A stretch of 46,406 nt of DNA from Geobacter sp. (GTDB lineage Bacteria > Desulfobacterota > Desulfuromonadia > Geobacterales > Geobacteraceae), in NCBI GenBank assembly GCA_003490025.1, contig DNJC01000051.1:1-46406 (forward strand), given 5' to 3'. The notes below the pieces were generated by a model, which worked only from the letters and a program-made list of their open reading frames with translations, was not told where the DNA came from and made no database searches. Both the position numbers and the translations under genes were made by a program. This document shows, piece by piece, positions 38,945 through 46,406 of this stretch; the first letter of the stretch is position 1; the number at the start of each line of letters is the position of its first letter.

Positions 38945-41032
38945 ATGACCACCGACGCCGACCAGGCAATCCCAGCCCCGAGTTTGGACCAGCTCTGCAT
39001 CAACACCCTGCGCTTCCTCGCGGTGGACGCGGTACAGAAGGCGAACAGCGGCCACCCCGGGATGCCGATGGGGGCCGCCCCCATGGCCTTCCTGCTCTGG
39101 AGCCGTTTCCTGAAGCACAACCCGGCTCACCCCGACTGGTTCGACCGGGACCGCTTCGTCCTGTCGGCGGGGCACGGCTCGATGCTTCTGTACGCCCTCT
39201 TGCATCTCACCGGCTACGACCTCCCGCTGGAGGAGATCATGCGCTTCAGGCAGTGGGGGAGCCGGACCCCCGGGCACCCGGAGCGCGGCCTCACCCCCGG
39301 GGTCGAGGTGAGCACCGGACCGCTCGGGCAGGGTTTCGGCAACGCCGTGGGGATGGCCATCGCCGAGGCGCACCTGGCCGCCCGCTTCAACCGTCCCGGT
39401 TTTCCGCTGGTGGACCACTTCAGTTACGTGATAGCGGGGGACGGCGACCTGATGGAGGGGGTTGCCGCCGAGGCGGCCTCTCTCGCCGGGCACCTGGGAC
39501 TGGGGAAGCTGATCTGCCTCTACGACGACAACCGCATCTCGCTTGCCGCCTCCACCGACCTGAGCTTCACCGAGGACCGCGCCGCCAGGTTCAAGGCGTA
39601 CGGCTGGCAGGTGCTCGCCGTTGCCGACGGAAACGACCTGGAGGCGGTCGCAGGCGCGCTGGAGAAGGCCCGGGGCGACAGGGAACGCCCTTCCCTGATC
39701 ATGGTCCGCACCCGCATCGGGTTCGGTTCTCCCGGAAAAGAGGGGAGCTTCGAGGCGCACGGCGCTCCGCTCGGGGCGGACGAGGTGCGCCGCAGCAAGG
39801 AGCGACTGGGGTGGCCGGCCGAGCCCCCCTTCCATCTCCCGGAACCCGCCCTGGCGAAGTTCAGGCAGGCACTCGCCACCGGCGCCGCCAGCCAGGGGGC
39901 GTGGGAGGAACTCGTTGCCGCCTACGCTTCCGAGTACCCCGAACTCGCCGCCTCCTTCCGGCGGGTGATGGCTGGCGAGCTTCCCGAAGGGTGGCAGGAC
40001 TGCATCCCGCATTTCCCCGCGGACGCCAAGGGGATGGCGACCCGGGCCGCCTCCGGGAAGGTGCTGAACGCGCTGGCCTCAGTACTGCCGCAGCTCATCG
40101 GCGGCTCGGCGGACCTGAACCCGTCGACCTTGACCGCGCTGGCCGGAAAGGGGGACCTGCAGAGCGCGCAGTTCGAGCCTGCCGACCGGCAGGGGGCCGT
40201 GGGGGGAGAGTGGGGACCCGGCGGCGCGAACATCCACTTCGGGGTGCGGGAGCACGCCATGGGCGCCGTCCTGAACGGGATGTCCGCGCACGGCGGCACG
40301 CTTCCCTTCGGGGCCACCTTCCTCGTCTTTTCCGATTACCTCCGCCCCGTGCTGCGCCTGGCCGCCCTCTCCCGGCTCAAGGTGATCCACGTCTTCACCC
40401 ACGACAGCATCGCGCTCGGCGAGGACGGCCCGACGCACCAGCCGGTGGAGCAGATCGCCTCCCTGCGCGCCATCCCGCGGCTGGTCGTGATACGTCCCTG
40501 CGACGCCAACGAGACTGCCGTCGCCTGGCGCGCGGCCCTCACCCTTTCCGGGCGGCCGGTGGCGCTGGTGCTGTCGCGCCAGTCGGTGCCGACACTCGAT
40601 CGCGAGGAGTACGCCGCTGCAGAGGGGCTTTTGCGCGGAGGGTACATCCTGGCCGACTGCGAGGGGGAACCGGAGCTGATCCTCATCGCCACCGGCTCGG
40701 AGGTGTCCCTGGCACTCGAGGCCCGGCAGAGGCTCCTGGCCCGGGAGGTCCGGGCCAGGGTGGTCTCCTTCCCGAGCTGGGAGCTTTTCGATGAACAGCC
40801 GCAGGATTACCGCGACCAGGTGCTCCCTGCGTCGGTCATCCCCCGCCTGACCATCGAGGCGGGCTCTCCGCAGGGATGGCACCGTTATGCAGGCCCCGGG
40901 GGCGCTGTCCTCGGCGTGGACGATTTCGGCGCTTCCGCGCCGGGGGACGTGGTGCTCAAGGAGTACGGTTTCACCGCAGACCACGTCTGCAGTATCGCCC
41001 TGCGGCTGGTGGGGAAGGGGGAAATCCCCTGA
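38945..41032 (+). CDS. tkt: Transketolase
   Basis: 695 residues, AAGGAG seven bases upstream. Thiamine diphosphate sites are visible: GHPGMPMGAAP near the N-terminus, STGPLGQGFGNAVGMA, and GDGDLMEG (Asp166, Asp168) followed by DDN (Asn196). The pyrimidine domain has GEDGPTHQPVEQ and the C-terminal domain has ATGSEVSLA and SWELFDEQ. The enzyme moves two-carbon ketol units in the pentose phosphate pathway. Geobacter relies on the non-oxidative branch to make pentoses. It seems monocistronic. Confidence 0.95.
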   Translation: MTTDADQAIPAPSLDQLCINTLRFLAVDAVQKANSGHPGMPMGAAPMAFLLWSRFLKHNPAHPDWFDRDRFVLSAGHGSMLLYALLHLTGYDLPLEEIMRFRQWGSRTPGHPERGLTPGVEVSTGPLGQGFGNAVGMAIAEAHLAARFNRPGFPLVDHFSYVIAGDGDLMEGVAAEAASLAGHLGLGKLICLYDDNRISLAASTDLSFTEDRAARFKAYGWQVLAVADGNDLEAVAGALEKARGDRERPSLIMVRTRIGFGSPGKEGSFEAHGAPLGADEVRRSKERLGWPAEPPFHLPEPALAKFRQALATGAASQGAWEELVAAYASEYPELAASFRRVMAGELPEGWQDCIPHFPADAKGMATRAASGKVLNALASVLPQLIGGSADLNPSTLTALAGKGDLQSAQFEPADRQGAVGGEWGPGGANIHFGVREHAMGAVLNGMSAHGGTLPFGATFLVFSDYLRPVLRLAALSRLKVIHVFTHDSIALGEDGPTHQPVEQIASLRAIPRLVVIRPCDANETAVAWRAALTLSGRPVALVLSRQSVPTLDREEYAAAEGLLRGGYILADCEGEPELILIATGSEVSLALEARQRLLAREVRARVVSFPSWELFDEQPQDYRDQVLPASVIPRLTIEAGSPQGWHRYAGPGGAVLGVDDFGASAPGDVVLKEYGFTADHVCSIALRLVGKGEIP

Positions 41033-41449
41033 GTTCGGGCGCCTGGTGTCGGCGGGGAGCCCTTAAGGGGGGCGTCATAATTATAACGACATTAAATTAA
41101 ATATCGTCAATATTGTGTCGTTACGCCAAATTCCTGAACAAAAGTGTATAAAAAATCCCCACCAAAGCTAGCTTCAAGGTGAAGGCGGCTCCGCTATACA
41201 CAATTCGGTGGAAAACTTTGTGGATAACTTTCTGGACAGGTGCCATATCTCTCCTTGCACCATGATATTTTACCTTTTTGCCTAAAGAATGTGCAGATTA
41301 TCCCCCTCCAACAATAGCGGCGTCGGCGCTCTCTTCGCCCCCCGCAAATTGCATGTATCTCCAACTGTGTTAATAATTGCACATCGTTTTGTCCGGCAGT
41401 AATCGGTCGAGTAATCGCGCTTGTCACGAAGGTTTCAAGGGGGGCTGCC
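41033..41449. other. AT-rich intergenic region with cluster of DnaA-box-like sites
   Basis: No gene was seen in this 417-base gap. About 41075-41155 is strongly AT-rich, with an inverted repeat TAACGACA (41084-41091) and TGTCGTTA (41116-41123). Next to it lie four DnaA-box-like 9-mers. TGTGGATAA at 41219-41227 is the perfect complement of TTATCCACA. AGTGTATAA (41143), CTATACACA (41194) and GGTGGAAAA (41207) each differ from TTWTNCACA or its complement by one base. A TTATCCCCC lies further right. It could be an origin-like, DnaA-titrating or DnaA-regulated site. Confidence 0.5.
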
Positions 41450-41989
41450 ATGCTGGAGTGGAACGCCGTGGTAACGGTGCACGAAGAGGGATACGACGAG
41501 GCGCGCAGGGTGCTGGAGGGCTTTGGACGTGTGCAGAGAACCGATTATTTCAACGTGCTGGTGATGCAGGTGCCGGACTACCGCCAACTGATGGAGGAAC
41601 TGCTGGTGCAGGGTGAACAGGACCCGGCAAGCCTGCGGTCGCTGGCGCGGGTGCTCCCTGTCATCCAGACCTTCGCTTTCCAGAGTCCGGCGGAATTCGA
41701 GGAAAAGGCCAGGGTTGCGGTCACCGCGTGGCTCCCCGCGTTGGGAGGGAAGAGTTTTCACGTGCGGATGCACCGTCGCGGCTTCAAGGGGAAGCTGTCG
41801 GGGATGGAAGAGGAACAGCTGCTCGACGCCTACCTCATGGAGGCGCTGGCCCTGGCCGGGAACCAGGGAAGGATCACCTTTGACGACCCCGATGCCATCA
41901 TAGCCCTGGATACGCTGGGGGGGCGCGCCGGGCTCTCGCTTTGGAACCGTGCCGACCTGAAGCGCTACCCGCTGCTGCATCTTGACTGA
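41450..41989 (+). CDS. THUMP-domain RNA-binding protein
   Basis: 179 residues from ATG 41450, GGGGGG upstream. The C-terminal half has the THUMP pattern: KSFHVRMHRRGFKGKLSGME, followed by EEEQLLDAYL and ITFDDPDAIIALDTLGGRAG and SLWNR. THUMP domains bind the acceptor end of tRNA in modification enzymes such as Tan1, ThiI and TrmG-type methyltransferases. No catalytic domain is attached, so it may act as an adaptor for a tRNA-modifying partner, as Tan1 does. It converges with the cheD gene. Confidence 0.8.
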   Translation: MLEWNAVVTVHEEGYDEARRVLEGFGRVQRTDYFNVLVMQVPDYRQLMEELLVQGEQDPASLRSLARVLPVIQTFAFQSPAEFEEKARVAVTAWLPALGGKSFHVRMHRRGFKGKLSGMEEEQLLDAYLMEALALAGNQGRITFDDPDAIIALDTLGGRAGLSLWNRADLKRYPLLHLD

Positions 41990-42007
41990 CGGCAGCTGTC
42001 TATCGTC

Positions 42008-42604
42008 TTACCAGAGGTCGATCTGCGTCAGCGCATCCTGTTGCTGCTCGATCGCGCTCTGCCAGCAGTACCTGTCCCGCCGCGCCACCTGGCCGCTGCG
42101 CCTGGAATCCACCTTTCTGCGGTGCACCGAATAGTCGCCGTTGGAGAAGTGGATCACCCTCCCGAAGTTCCCACCGATATCCATCGCCTCTATAGGGATC
42201 TCCTCCTCTTTCAGGTATTCCACGATGAACCTGCAGTTGACCTGACCCACGCAGAAGAAGTTGTCGGTGGCGGCCTCCTGTTTCATGAGGGTAGCGCCGC
42301 CGAAGATCTTTGCCCGCAGCATGCGCCGGTTGGTTCCCCTCGCCATCATCGCGTTGATCAGGATGTCCATGGCGTGGATCCCGTAGCGGCCCGCTTCGGA
42401 GATGTTGAGCGGCAGATTCTTCGAGTAGCGCGGGTTGCTGAGCATGAAGTGGTTCATGCCGATCAGCCTCCGTGTCGGGTCGTAGAGGCAGGCCGCGATG
42501 CAGGAACCGAGAAGCGTGGAGATGACCCCGGGGTTGCCGGTGACGAAATACTCGCCCGGCGAGATGGTCACCCGCTCCCCTTCCTGGTACTTTTCGATCT
42601 TCAT
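42008..42604 (-). CDS. cheD: Chemoreceptor glutamine deamidase CheD
   Basis: 198 residues from ATG 42604, with AAGGTG upstream. The catalytic Cys35 lies in LLGSCIAACLYD, His52 in GMNHFML, and the family segment IFGGATLMK and NGDYSVHRRKV follow. CheD deamidates glutamines of chemoreceptors and so tunes chemotaxis. The C-terminal ~35 residues (after HRRKV) are a less conserved extension ending in a Gln-rich stretch. No other che gene is adjacent. The chemoreceptor at 32040 in this window is a possible, unproven target. Longer N-terminal readings are proline/arginine-rich and unlikely. Confidence 0.92.
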   Translation of the reverse strand: MKIEKYQEGERVTISPGEYFVTGNPGVISTLLGSCIAACLYDPTRRLIGMNHFMLSNPRYSKNLPLNISEAGRYGIHAMDILINAMMARGTNRRMLRAKIFGGATLMKQEAATDNFFCVGQVNCRFIVEYLKEEEIPIEAMDIGGNFGRVIHFSNGDYSVHRRKVDSRRSGQVARRDRYCWQSAIEQQQDALTQIDLW

Positions 42605-42738
42605 ACCCGCACCTTGCCGCGCGTTCGCGCTGGCGGCCGCTTCACCCGTCAGTCGGCGCCCGTCGTTTCCTTCCCGCCTTCTCGCCCGTCCGCAGTTCGT
42701 CCCGACTGTTCGTCCGGCAGGCCGGGTCCGCCATATTC

Positions 42739-42765
42739 TCATCGGCAGCAGTCACCAAAGGTTGA
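42739..42765 (-). promoter_or_regulatory. Sigma-28-like promoter candidate for cheD
   Basis: On the minus strand TCAACCTT, eleven bases, then GCCGATGA. The -10-like half differs from GCCGATAA at one base and the spacing matches. The -35-like half matches five of eight positions. The leader to cheD would be about 125 bases. Plausible because cheD is a chemotaxis gene, but the long leader weakens the case. Confidence 0.45.
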
Positions 42766-42771
42766 ATCCCC

Positions 42772-42794
42772 GAGCGGCTTTCCTGCCGCGATTC
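42772..42794 (-). repeat. REP-like hairpin (family B), degenerate
   Basis: GAGCGGCTTTCCTGCCGCGA on plus, a family B hairpin with one altered arm base. It sits between the cheD promoter candidate and the terminator of the glutamate dehydrogenase gene. Confidence 0.5.
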
Positions 42795-42810
42795 GCCTTT
42801 TCTTGTATAG

Positions 42811-42843
42811 GCAAAAAAGAACCCGCCGTTTCCGGCGGGTTGC
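42811..42843 (-). terminator. Rho-independent terminator of the glutamate dehydrogenase gene
   Basis: On the minus strand AACCCGCCG pairs with CGGCGGGTT, followed by CTTTTTT. It lies about 35 bases downstream of the stop codon at 42875. Confidence 0.88.
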
Positions 42844-42874
42844 TTTGTCGCTGCCCGTGCGTGCTCTCCCGATG

Positions 42875-45838
42875 TCAGGCGCCGAAGTTGCGCTCGATGT
42901 GCAGCCTCAGGATGTCCTCGAATTCCGTTTCAAGGTCGCCGCGGTAGACCATCGAGGAGCCGAGTTCGGCGGCGAGTATGGCGCAGAGGTATTTCTGCGG
43001 CAGGTTCCCTATCCTGCGACGGTATCTCGGCTCCGCGCCGACCAGCTTCGGCAGGTGCGCCATGATGACCCGCCGAAACGGCGGCTGCGCAAGTAGTTCG
43101 GGACGCGCCTGGAAGAAGCGGAACAGGCGGGCGTAATGGCCGTTTATCTCGGTGCTGATGGCGTCGGAGATGGCGGTGCAGAAAAGGGCGGGGTTGTCGC
43201 GGTGGCGCTTGAGGATCAGGCGCGCCTCGTCCTCGGCACGCTTCTCCAGGATGGCGATGACATCCCCCACGTAGCGCTCCTTCTCGGCCAGGAACTCGGC
43301 GTCCGCCATGAGGAGGTTGGCGATGATCTCGTACGAGGAGGAGATGACGCCGCACTTGTTGGCGGAGGCGTCGCGCATGATGATCACGCCCCGCCTTTGC
43401 AGCTGGAGCCGCGCCTCGGGGGTGATGAAGGAGTTCGCCCCCTCCACGATGGCGCGGGCGGACGGTTTGCCGTCCGGGAGGAAGAAGCGCTCCCAGTTGT
43501 TGACGTCGATGGTCTCGGGACGCCCCCCGCCGGGGATGAAGAGGTCCGCCTGCGTGGTGAAGGGGAGCCCCCCGAACTCGCGGGAGAATTCGTCGATGGA
43601 GATCCACTGCTCGACCACCCCGTTCTCGCCCATGGTCGCCTTGCGGTACAGCGTCTTGAGGCCGTCGGCGCGGCTGCCGCTTCTGAAGAGCATGAAGCCC
43701 CCCTGGTGCAGCGCCTGCGGGTTGAAGCCGTCCAGATCCTCCCTGAGCAGGATGCGCTTCAGCTCGCCGTGCCGCGCCCCCTGCGGGTCGAAGAGCGCGG
43801 CGGTGCCGTCCAGGATCAGCCTGATCTGCATCTTGGGGTAGCGCTCCAGCATGATGCGCATGGCGTTTCCCGCCACGTCGCCGTTGGGGCCGCCGGTGAA
43901 CTTCACGCTGAACGGCTCGTTCTGCAGGTCCACGCCCAGGTCCGCCATGGTGATCTCGGCGAAACGGACCACGCCGGTGGAGGTGACGCCGAACTCCTTG
44001 TGGTTGATCCCGACCTTCTTGCTCGACATGATGCCGATGCCGAGCAGGTACCCCCTTTTATGGGAGATGCGGGCGATGCTCTCGATCATGGAGTCGTGCA
44101 TGTTCTCGTCCGGGCCGAGTTCGATCGGCTCGTCCTCGCGGTAGTAATCGACCACGGCCGGGAGTTTGGCCACGCCGTGGTCGGTGACGAAGATGTCGAG
44201 GAAGGCGTTGGCGACCCCGTACTGCAGCTTGTAAAGCCGCAGGGTCTCCATCTCCCGCTCGCCGCAGCGCTGCAGGTCCGCCGCGTCCAGGATCAGCACC
44301 AGCTTGGAGCCCCCCTCGTAGATGTCCTTGTTTTTCAGATGCTGGGTGTGGGCGAGCACGAAGTTCTCGCGGAAGATGGTGTTGGCGTTGGTGATGAAGT
44401 CGTCGCCGTTTCTGGCGATGACGGTGCGCCAGCCGCCGCGGGCGATGTCGGAGAACCCGATGTGGTAGCCGAAGCCGAAGCGGCTGAAGAAGAAGGTGAC
44501 CCTGAACGGGAGCGCCGGCGGTAAGTCCGAGGTGAAGTCGCCGCCGAGTTCGGTCAGGTAGGCGGGATCGAGCCTGAAGGCGAGCGCCTGCTTCTCCAGC
44601 ACGTAGAAGTTGGTCTTGAGCGTGTGCTTGATGAAGATGAGGCAGCAGCGGAAGATGGCGCGCCGCACCTCGTCCAGGTAGCGGTGCCCGGTGTTGTAAC
44701 CTGAGACCACCCGCTCCATTTCCGAAAGCCTGCTCGGGTAAACCAGGTCGCGCTGCCAGATGGTCGGATCGAAGCGGGCCGAGAAGAGTTCGGCCAGTTG
44801 CAGGGCGATCTCGGGGTGCGAGAAAAAGGCGCTCCTGACGTCGTCCAGGCCGAAACGGTCCGGCTGGTTGTGGGCCAGGTTCGTGTGGCAGAAGGCGATG
44901 AAGGCGTTGATGAGCGAGCCCTGCTTCCCGGTCAGCACCCCCTTGGTGACGAAGTCATGGTAGGCATGCGAGGTCGTGGCCAGGACCTGGGTGTTGCAGA
45001 GTTCGTCCTGCAGGCGCGCGAAGAGTTCGCTGCCGCGGGAGAGGACCTCGCCGTCCCGGCGCCGGACGTAGAAGGTGCCGAGGAAATAGGGATGCACGCC
45101 GTTGGAGATGGTGAGGCAGTAGGCGCGGTTCACCCCCAGGTCGAGGCGGTTGAAGACCTCCATCACCTGGAGCAGGAAGTCGCTTTGGGGCGGGTTGCCG
45201 ACGGCGAAGTGGATCCGGGATTCCCTCCCCCCCTCCATCTCCTCGACGTCGAGGTACAGCCCCCCGGCCTGCGTCCCCTTCTGGTACAGGTTGAGCACCT
45301 GCGCCACCCGGTCCGGCCAGGAGCAGCGCACGTAGTTCTCGTTGTTGAGCCAGACGATGCGCAGCAGCCTGTCCAGGTCCTGCATGGCGAAGTCGGGGTA
45401 GCTCTGGCGCAGGGACCGGGCGATCTTTCTCCTGATGGGGGAGGGGACCGCGGCGTCCTTGCCGTCGAGGATCTCCCTGTTGCTCCTGCGGTCGAACTCG
45501 AACCTCTGGATCTCGAGGGTCTGCTCGGTCCCGGGGATCGGCTCCTCCGAGTGGGCGATCATGGCGTAGGAGATCTCGCGCTCCGGTATGCGGCGCAGCG
45601 TGTCGTACAGCGAGCCCGGCACGTTGGGCATCGCCTGGATGATCGATTTCTCCCGGTCCGCCAGAACCAGCCTGCGGTTTTGGCGCAAGGTCCCCATCTC
45701 CCGCTCCAGAAGCGCCATGGCCTCCGGCTCGTCGTTCATCGCCACGAAGAAGTAGGGGTGCATCTGCTCCGTTAGCCAGCCGCGGTTTGTCATCGTCTCG
45801 CTCCCCGCATTTTTCGGATCTGCTTCTTTAACTTTCAT
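42875..45838 (-). CDS. Large NAD-type glutamate dehydrogenase (~115 kDa class)
   Basis: 987 residues. ATG 45838 has AAGGAG six bases upstream; the ATG at 45844 directly abuts that SD and is less likely. The long N-terminal half is of the kind seen in the large bacterial GDHs. The catalytic half shows KVGINHKEFGVTSTGVVRFA, the GGPNGDVAGNAM nucleotide-binding loop and IVEGANSFITPEARLQL. The length sits between the 50 kDa and 180 kDa GDH classes and is common in Deltaproteobacteria. It should interconvert glutamate and 2-oxoglutarate with NAD. It is thirty bases downstream of a dicarboxylate transporter gene and probably cotranscribed with it. Confidence 0.93.
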   Translation of the reverse strand: MKVKEADPKNAGSETMTNRGWLTEQMHPYFFVAMNDEPEAMALLEREMGTLRQNRRLVLADREKSIIQAMPNVPGSLYDTLRRIPEREISYAMIAHSEEPIPGTEQTLEIQRFEFDRRSNREILDGKDAAVPSPIRRKIARSLRQSYPDFAMQDLDRLLRIVWLNNENYVRCSWPDRVAQVLNLYQKGTQAGGLYLDVEEMEGGRESRIHFAVGNPPQSDFLLQVMEVFNRLDLGVNRAYCLTISNGVHPYFLGTFYVRRRDGEVLSRGSELFARLQDELCNTQVLATTSHAYHDFVTKGVLTGKQGSLINAFIAFCHTNLAHNQPDRFGLDDVRSAFFSHPEIALQLAELFSARFDPTIWQRDLVYPSRLSEMERVVSGYNTGHRYLDEVRRAIFRCCLIFIKHTLKTNFYVLEKQALAFRLDPAYLTELGGDFTSDLPPALPFRVTFFFSRFGFGYHIGFSDIARGGWRTVIARNGDDFITNANTIFRENFVLAHTQHLKNKDIYEGGSKLVLILDAADLQRCGEREMETLRLYKLQYGVANAFLDIFVTDHGVAKLPAVVDYYREDEPIELGPDENMHDSMIESIARISHKRGYLLGIGIMSSKKVGINHKEFGVTSTGVVRFAEITMADLGVDLQNEPFSVKFTGGPNGDVAGNAMRIMLERYPKMQIRLILDGTAALFDPQGARHGELKRILLREDLDGFNPQALHQGGFMLFRSGSRADGLKTLYRKATMGENGVVEQWISIDEFSREFGGLPFTTQADLFIPGGGRPETIDVNNWERFFLPDGKPSARAIVEGANSFITPEARLQLQRRGVIIMRDASANKCGVISSSYEIIANLLMADAEFLAEKERYVGDVIAILEKRAEDEARLILKRHRDNPALFCTAISDAISTEINGHYARLFRFFQARPELLAQPPFRRVIMAHLPKLVGAEPRYRRRIGNLPQKYLCAILAAELGSSMVYRGDLETEFEDILRLHIERNFGA

Positions 45839-45868
45839 TGCCATCTCCTTGGTTGGAAATTGCTGTTC

Positions 45869-46406
45869 TCAGAACATCAGCTTTGCCAGCACAAACCCTA
45901 TCCCGATGGACGAGAAGGTAGCGACGAGCCCGGGGATCATGAAGCTGTGGTTCAGGACGTAGCGCCCTATGCCGGTGGTCCCGGTGCGGTCGAAGTTGAT
46001 GGCTGCGACCACGGTCGGATAGTTCGGGATGAAGAAGTAGCCGTTCACGGCCGGGAACATCGCGATCAGAAACGGCGCCGGTATGCCGAGCGAGATGCCG
46101 AGCGGCATGAGGGCCCGCACCGTGGCGGCCTGGCTGTAGAGGAGGATGGAGAGGACGAAGAGGGCGAAGGCGAAGAGCCAGGGGGCGGTGGTGACCATCC
46201 CCTTGATGGAGCCGCTCAGAAGCTCCATGTTCCCCTGGAAGAAGGTGTCGCCCATCCAGGCGATGCCGAAGATGGCGATGACCGCCTGGACGCCGGCGAT
46301 GAAGACGCTCCCTTCTGCGACTTTCGAGACCTTCACCCTGCAAAGGAGCAGCATCAGCGCCGCCACGGTCAGCATCACGATCTCGATGACGTGGGGCATC
46401 CCCATC
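45869..46406 (-). CDS. Anaerobic C4-dicarboxylate transporter DcuA/DcuB family, partial (5' end outside window)
   Basis: The C-terminal 178 residues are present; the gene continues beyond the window. Several hydrophobic helices surround the conserved segment GYFFIPNYPTVVAAINFD and RTGTTGIGRYVLNHSFMIPG, which is characteristic of Dcu carriers. These exchange fumarate, aspartate or malate for succinate in the inner membrane of anaerobes. The stop is 30 bases upstream of the glutamate dehydrogenase start, so uptake and use of dicarboxylic or amino acids are probably expressed together. Confidence 0.9.
   Translation of the reverse strand, partial: MGMPHVIEIVMLTVAALMLLLCRVKVSKVAEGSVFIAGVQAVIAIFGIAWMGDTFFQGNMELLSGSIKGMVTTAPWLFAFALFVLSILLYSQAATVRALMPLGISLGIPAPFLIAMFPAVNGYFFIPNYPTVVAAINFDRTGTTGIGRYVLNHSFMIPGLVATFSSIGIGFVLAKLMF

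Noticed and set aside
38929..40794. Long plus-strand frame overlapping transketolase
   Set aside because: It is an Arg/Gly/Ala-rich alternative frame of a clear transketolase gene.
41077..41104. dif-like chromosome-dimer resolution site
   Set aside because: CATAA, a 6-base centre and TTAAAT can be lined up with a 28-base dif layout, but only about 7 of 11 bases match in each arm, too few in AT-rich DNA.
1..46406. GEMM-type cyclic dinucleotide riboswitches, common in Geobacter
   Set aside because: I looked in the longer gaps for the conserved core elements and found none. Weak variants could be missed without a covariance search.

Overview
The window looks like chromosomal DNA of a high-GC Desulfuromonadota/Geobacterales bacterium (Geobacter, Geomonas or Citrifermentans type). 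The clues are a ferredoxin-EtfA fusion with a membrane FeS ETF:menaquinone oxidoreductase, a Tat-exported membrane-bound [NiFe] hydrogenase, a PilY1-type protein, delta-60 repeats, a ~990-residue glutamate dehydrogenase, and many short palindromic intergenic repeats. This placement is inferred from gene content; no rRNA or marker gene is present. No tRNA, rRNA, CRISPR array, complete insertion sequence or prophage was seen.

Layout. 1-5.2 kb: EtfA and its membrane oxidoreductase, then an orphan radical SAM/SPASM protein. 5.3-9.4 kb (minus): a CsgG-like lipoprotein, and a tight operon of MoxR-type ATPase, VWA/DUF2201-type protein and a small unknown protein. 9.7-10.6 kb (plus): three small genes (YtxH-like, ferredoxin, coiled coil) ending in a strong terminator. 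10.6-15.9 kb (minus): an uptake hydrogenase operon (small subunit, large subunit, b-type cytochrome) whose last gene is an L,D-transpeptidase. 16.2-17.7 kb: a second L,D-transpeptidase-like protein fused to an M15 carboxypeptidase-like domain. 17.8-30.9 kb: a two-gene operon of a 1528-residue PilY1-like protein and a 2819-residue repeat protein (delta-60 repeats, MBG-like array, LamG, Ig-like domains, dockerin-like end). 31.2-35.0 kb: a phosphate-binding-protein-like receptor and a chemoreceptor behind a sigma-28-like promoter, followed by a convergent FlgM-like gene. 35.1-41.0 kb: small membrane proteins, a double-OmpA-domain porin, an aldo/keto reductase and transketolase. 41.0-46.4 kb: an AT-rich pocket with DnaA boxes, a THUMP protein, CheD, glutamate dehydrogenase and the end of a Dcu dicarboxylate transporter.

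How the parts fit. Several genes serve respiration with menaquinone: EtfA plus oxidoreductase for acyl-CoA electrons, the hydrogenase for H2, and Dcu plus glutamate dehydrogenase for C4-dicarboxylate and amino-acid carbon. A second group is cell-envelope and surface biology: two LD-transpeptidases, OmpA, PilY1 and the giant repeat protein. A third is motility control: receptor pair, CheD, FlgM-like protein and two sigma-28-like promoters.

The most unusual items are (1) the hydrogenase b-type cytochrome, whose N-terminal ~150 residues resemble the nucleotide-binding domain of P-type H+-ATPases, (2) the PilY1/giant-repeat operon, (3) the LD-transpeptidase/M15 fusion, (4) the sigma-28-like promoter, receptor and FlgM-like locus, and (5) four DnaA-box-like sites beside an AT-rich segment after transketolase.
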